Source of the DNA: Leptolyngbya sp. FACHB-261
GTDB taxonomy: Bacteria; Cyanobacteriota; Cyanobacteriia; FACHB-261
Length of the DNA: 64,000 nt
Reading direction: 5' to 3'
Assembly: GCF_014696065.1 (NCBI RefSeq)
Contig: NZ_JACJPL010000027.1
Coordinates: forward strand, 186,001-250,000
The translations under genes were made by a program, and so were the position numbers. Shown here piece by piece: positions 61,909 to 64,000 of this stretch. How positions within the stretch are numbered: the first letter of the stretch is position 1; every line of letters starts with the position of its first letter. The notes beneath the pieces are model-generated. The model saw only the letters and a list, made by a program, of their open reading frames with translations, searched no databases and was not told the DNA's origin.

Positions 61909-62372
61909 CCTTCTATACCGTGGCTATTGGCTCAGTTGTCGTCCTTTTTAATGTAGTCACAGCTTATGGAGAAGCCAATCTAAAAGCGCCTGCCGAGATG
62001 GAGGGTCGCTATCGTCTGAGCAGCAATAATTTACCCAACTGCTTGCAGCAACCCATTGTGCTGTTTATTCAGCAATCCGGTGTTTACCTCAATGCTGGTT
62101 TGGAAGCTGCCCCAACAGCCACTACCCCAAGCACCAATTCCACTTCCAGCAGTGAAGCGCCTCTACCCTTATCGGGGCATTTGCAGAAGGGACAGTTTTG
62201 GCTAGCTGGTTCCACCTCAGCAGCGTTGACCTGTACACCCACAACAGCCCTGCGTTTGGAGGGAACGAGCAGTGGCAATCAAATCCAGGGACAACTTCAG
62301 CTGGGCGGGGCAGAAACAGAAACGTTCTCAGGGCAGAAACAGTCTTCCCCAGAAGTAACAGAAAGCCACTGA
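61881..62372 (+). CDS. Antiporter-associated hypothetical protein
   Basis: A 163-residue protein with one N-terminal membrane helix (about residues 9-28) followed by VTAYGEANLKAPAEMEGRYRL and a Ser/Thr-rich region, then LPLSGHLQKGQFWLAG and a Gln/Thr-rich end. I recall similar proteins encoded next to cyanobacterial antiporter-USP genes; here it overlaps the pseudogene's frame by 28 bases and has no strong ribosome site. Two Cys (about residues 54 and 117) could form a disulfide. Its partner has decayed, so it may be obsolete or re-purposed. Confidence 0.6.
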   Translation: MDHFSPKSLAFYTVAIGSVVVLFNVVTAYGEANLKAPAEMEGRYRLSSNNLPNCLQQPIVLFIQQSGVYLNAGLEAAPTATTPSTNSTSSSEAPLPLSGHLQKGQFWLAGSTSAALTCTPTTALRLEGTSSGNQIQGQLQLGGAETETFSGQKQSSPEVTESH

Positions 62373-62453
62373 CTTTTGACTTTGACTTTTTTCTTGAGGT
62401 TTACGTTAACAGCCAGTTTGAAAGACAGAAGGCTGGTTTGATTAGCTCATTGA

Positions 62454-62513
62454 CTGGCTCGCTATCTGGCTCGCTGCCTGGCTCACTAACTGGTTCACTA
62501 ACTGGCCCATCAA
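62454..62513. repeat. 12-bp tandem repeat, five units
   Basis: ctggctcgctat, ctggctcgctgc, ctggctcactaa, ctggttcactaa and ctggcccatcaa, 81 bases past the stop codon of the antiporter-associated gene. It reads LTGSLSGS-like in one frame, but I do not regard that frame as a gene. Confidence 0.72.
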
Positions 62514-62636
62514 CTGTCTAATTCATTAGCTCATTCATTGGCCAGTTCAGATTGTTTCTTGCGATAGAGAGAGACTTTGGACCAGCTTGCTAGTCTCTTC
62601 AGTGATGAGTCATTCGCTTGGGAAAGCTACTGCGTC

Positions 62637-62894
62637 ATGAGTATTCTGTCTTGGATCATCGTTGGTCTTCTAGCAGGCGCAATTGCCAAGGCAATTTATC
62701 CTGGCCCTCAGGGTGGTGGGATTATAGGCACAATCATTTTGGGCATTATTGGTGCCTTGGTTGGCGGATTCGTTGGCAGCAACTTGTTCGGAGTCGCTCT
62801 CACCGGCTTCTCACTAAATACCCTACTGATTGCAGTACTTGGCGCAATAATTGTAATCTTCCTATGGAGCTTGGTTACTCGGAGTGCTGCCTAA
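62637..62894 (+). CDS. GlsB/YeaQ/YmgE-family small membrane protein
   Basis: An 85-residue protein (transglycosylase-associated protein family) with three glycine-rich helices: SWIIVGLLAGAIAKAI, the GGGIIGTIILGIIGALVGGFVGS segment and the final LLIAVLGAIIVIFLW. The family is small, stress-induced in several bacteria, and of uncertain function. I chose the ATG at 62637; an earlier in-frame start at 62577 adds 20 atypical residues. A hairpin terminator-like element lies at 62950-62977. Confidence 0.8.
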   Translation: MSILSWIIVGLLAGAIAKAIYPGPQGGGIIGTIILGIIGALVGGFVGSNLFGVALTGFSLNTLLIAVLGAIIVIFLWSLVTRSAA

Positions 62895-63424
62895 AACTCA
62901 GTAAGCTTTGAATTCAGATTCAGGCCATAACTAGGTGCTAGGCAAATATAGGCTGAGCAGTTTAGACTACTCAGCCTTGTGGCTTCTGTAGCAATCTCTG
63001 CCACAGAGCAATACTAAAACCAAGCAACACTAAAGAAACATCATTTAACACTAATATTTTATTTGACACTAATTTTGATGCTGAGTCTGAGGCTGTCCCG
63101 CATTTAGTTTGGCTTGCAGTCATGACTCTTAATTATTAAAATTCACCTCTCATAGCTGCTTGGTTAAGTTGCTTAGTTGGTCATTAAAAGTTTCCAATTG
63201 GTTATTCTCTTTTTAAATTAAAATTTAGTTAACATCGGCACTTTCAGCCACGCCAGCCATCTCAACTTCAGCCATAATCAGCCATAAGTAGATCACAACT
63301 GAATAGCTCAAGAGGATTCAGTTCGGAATTCTCACTCTACCCGGCGTACTTTGCCCCCTCCAATTCAAAACCCTGGCGTTGATAATGGAAGAGTCTGTGT
63401 AGCTCCCCCATCAACGCTGCGCCT
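62895..63424. other. 530-bp AT-rich intergenic region before uvrC
   Basis: Apart from the hairpin at 62950-62977 I see no gene. The middle (about 63040-63240) is AT-rich, and short CAGCCAT-like units recur near 63250-63290. The uvrC promoter is probably in the last 150 bases, but no consensus stands out. Confidence 0.45.
62950..62977 (+). terminator. Terminator-like hairpin after the GlsB-like gene
   Basis: AGGCTGAG/CTCAGCCT, an 8-bp stem with a small inner AGT/ACT stem. The following T-tract is weak (TTGTGGCTTCT). Confidence 0.45.
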
Positions 63425-64000
63425 GTGACTGCTGCCCCCCAACTCCAACCACTGGTCAAAGACCCCGAACGCCTCGAAGGTCGGCTCAAAGAGATCCCGC
63501 CAGAGCCAGGGGTCTATATGATGCGCGACCTCAGCGATCAGATCCTCTACATCGGTAAGTCCAAGCGTCTGAGGTCACGGGTGCGCTCGTACTTCCGCAA
63601 CGCTTGTGATCTGTCCCCCCGGATTGCCATGATGGTGAAGCTGGTCGCGGAGATCGAGTTTATTGTCACAGACAGCGAGGCTGAGGCGCTCGCACTTGAA
63701 GCTAACCTGATCAAGCAGCACCAGCCCTACTACAACGTGCTGCTCAAGGATGACAAGAAGTATCCTTACCTCTGCATCACCTGGTCTGAGTCGTACCCTC
63801 GAATTTTCATCACTCGCCGCCGCAATTTAGGCAACGCTAAAGATCGTTACTACGGCCCCTACGTTGATGTGCGAGCGTTGCGCAGCACTCTCAATTTGGT
63901 CAAGCGCATTTTTCCGTTGCGTCAACGCCCCAAACCCTTGTTTGCAGACCGGCCCTGTCTCAATTACGATTTGGGCCGTTGTCCTGGTGTCTGCCAAAAG
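63425..64000 (+). CDS. uvrC: UvrABC system protein C, 5' part
   Basis: The first 192 codons of UvrC, running off the window's end. GTG start at 63425. The GIY-YIG nuclease domain is clear: [33 protein letters not shown] is represented by GVY at 29-31 and YIG at 42-44, with the following [18 protein letters not shown] and [13 protein letters not shown] segments of the family. It makes the 3' incision in nucleotide excision repair with UvrA and UvrB. The helix-hairpin-helix and 5' nuclease domains would lie beyond the window. Confidence 0.93.
   Translation, partial: MTAAPQLQPLVKDPERLEGRLKEIPPEPGVYMMRDLSDQILYIGKSKRLRSRVRSYFRNACDLSPRIAMMVKLVAEIEFIVTDSEAEALALEANLIKQHQPYYNVLLKDDKKYPYLCITWSESYPRIFITRRRNLGNAKDRYYGPYVDVRALRSTLNLVKRIFPLRQRPKPLFADRPCLNYDLGRCPGVCQK

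Noticed and set aside
62198-62521. 107-codon plus-strand frame with repeated Gly-Ser-Leu units
   Set aside because: It is a frame reading of a 12-bp tandem repeat and overlaps the real gene at 61881-62372.

Overview
This window is a stretch of cyanobacterial chromosome. Markers that are cyanobacterial, or shared only with plastids, include a Ycf54-type cyclase factor (15529-15855), the CemA-like proton-extrusion protein PcxA (59203-60543), a Zur/FurB-type repressor, a cyanobacterial-type Lgt, ClpS, and a VKOR-type thioredoxin domain on a lipoprotein. I saw no rRNA, tRNA, CRISPR array, insertion sequence or prophage gene. By eye I found no copy of the cyanobacterial HIP1 octamer GCGATCGC, so a HIP1-poor lineage is likely. 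I cannot name the species.

Layout. 1-9.7 kb is housekeeping: thiO, a diiron ferritin-like protein, grxC-gshB (minus strand), a short division/wall cluster (rsmH, an FtsL-like protein, ftsI), zur, and an NfeD/SPFH membrane pair. 10.4-20.3 kb holds murF, a degenerate GAF histidine kinase, a TonB-like protein, pdxJ, ycf54, a secreted protein, an orphan ABC ATPase, an EcfT-like protein and a 2OG-Fe(II) oxygenase.

20.3-43.3 kb is one large exopolysaccharide locus, all on the minus strand. Reading with transcription it encodes a WecG/TagA-type transferase, a Wzz-like chain-length protein, a GT39-like transferase, an alkaline-phosphatase-superfamily protein, a hexapeptide acyltransferase, a GT4, a Wzy-like polymerase (followed by an intrinsic terminator), a GT2, a Wzx flippase, two tandem GT2s, a membrane-anchored GH74-like beta-propeller glycanase, a GT4, a GT2, a GT4 and an MsbA/HepA-like ABC exporter. 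Sugar assembly, modification, flipping, polymerisation, length control and possible trimming are all present. The initiating phosphoglycosyl transferase, outer-membrane Wza and tyrosine kinase are not.

44-59 kb carries lgt, a peroxiredoxin-like protein, a Tat-targeted caspase-like protein with its catalytic His replaced by Tyr, clpS, an ACT-domain malic enzyme, a GATase, a DUF3445 protein, a methyltransferase, an alpha/beta-hydrolase without a visible nucleophile, a CcdA plus thioredoxin-lipoprotein pair, a structured intergenic region with unlisted small ORFs, and a DinG-like helicase with an incomplete Fe-S cysteine set. 59-64 kb holds pcxA, a decayed Na+/H+ antiporter-USP gene with an intact-looking partner gene, a GlsB-like membrane protein, and the 5' part of uvrC running off the window.

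The most interesting points are the GH74-like enzyme inside the polysaccharide locus, several proteins that have lost signature catalytic residues (kinase, caspase, hydrolase, helicase Fe-S site), the structured region near 56.1-56.35 kb, and recurrent 12-15 bp tandem repeats near gene 3' ends.
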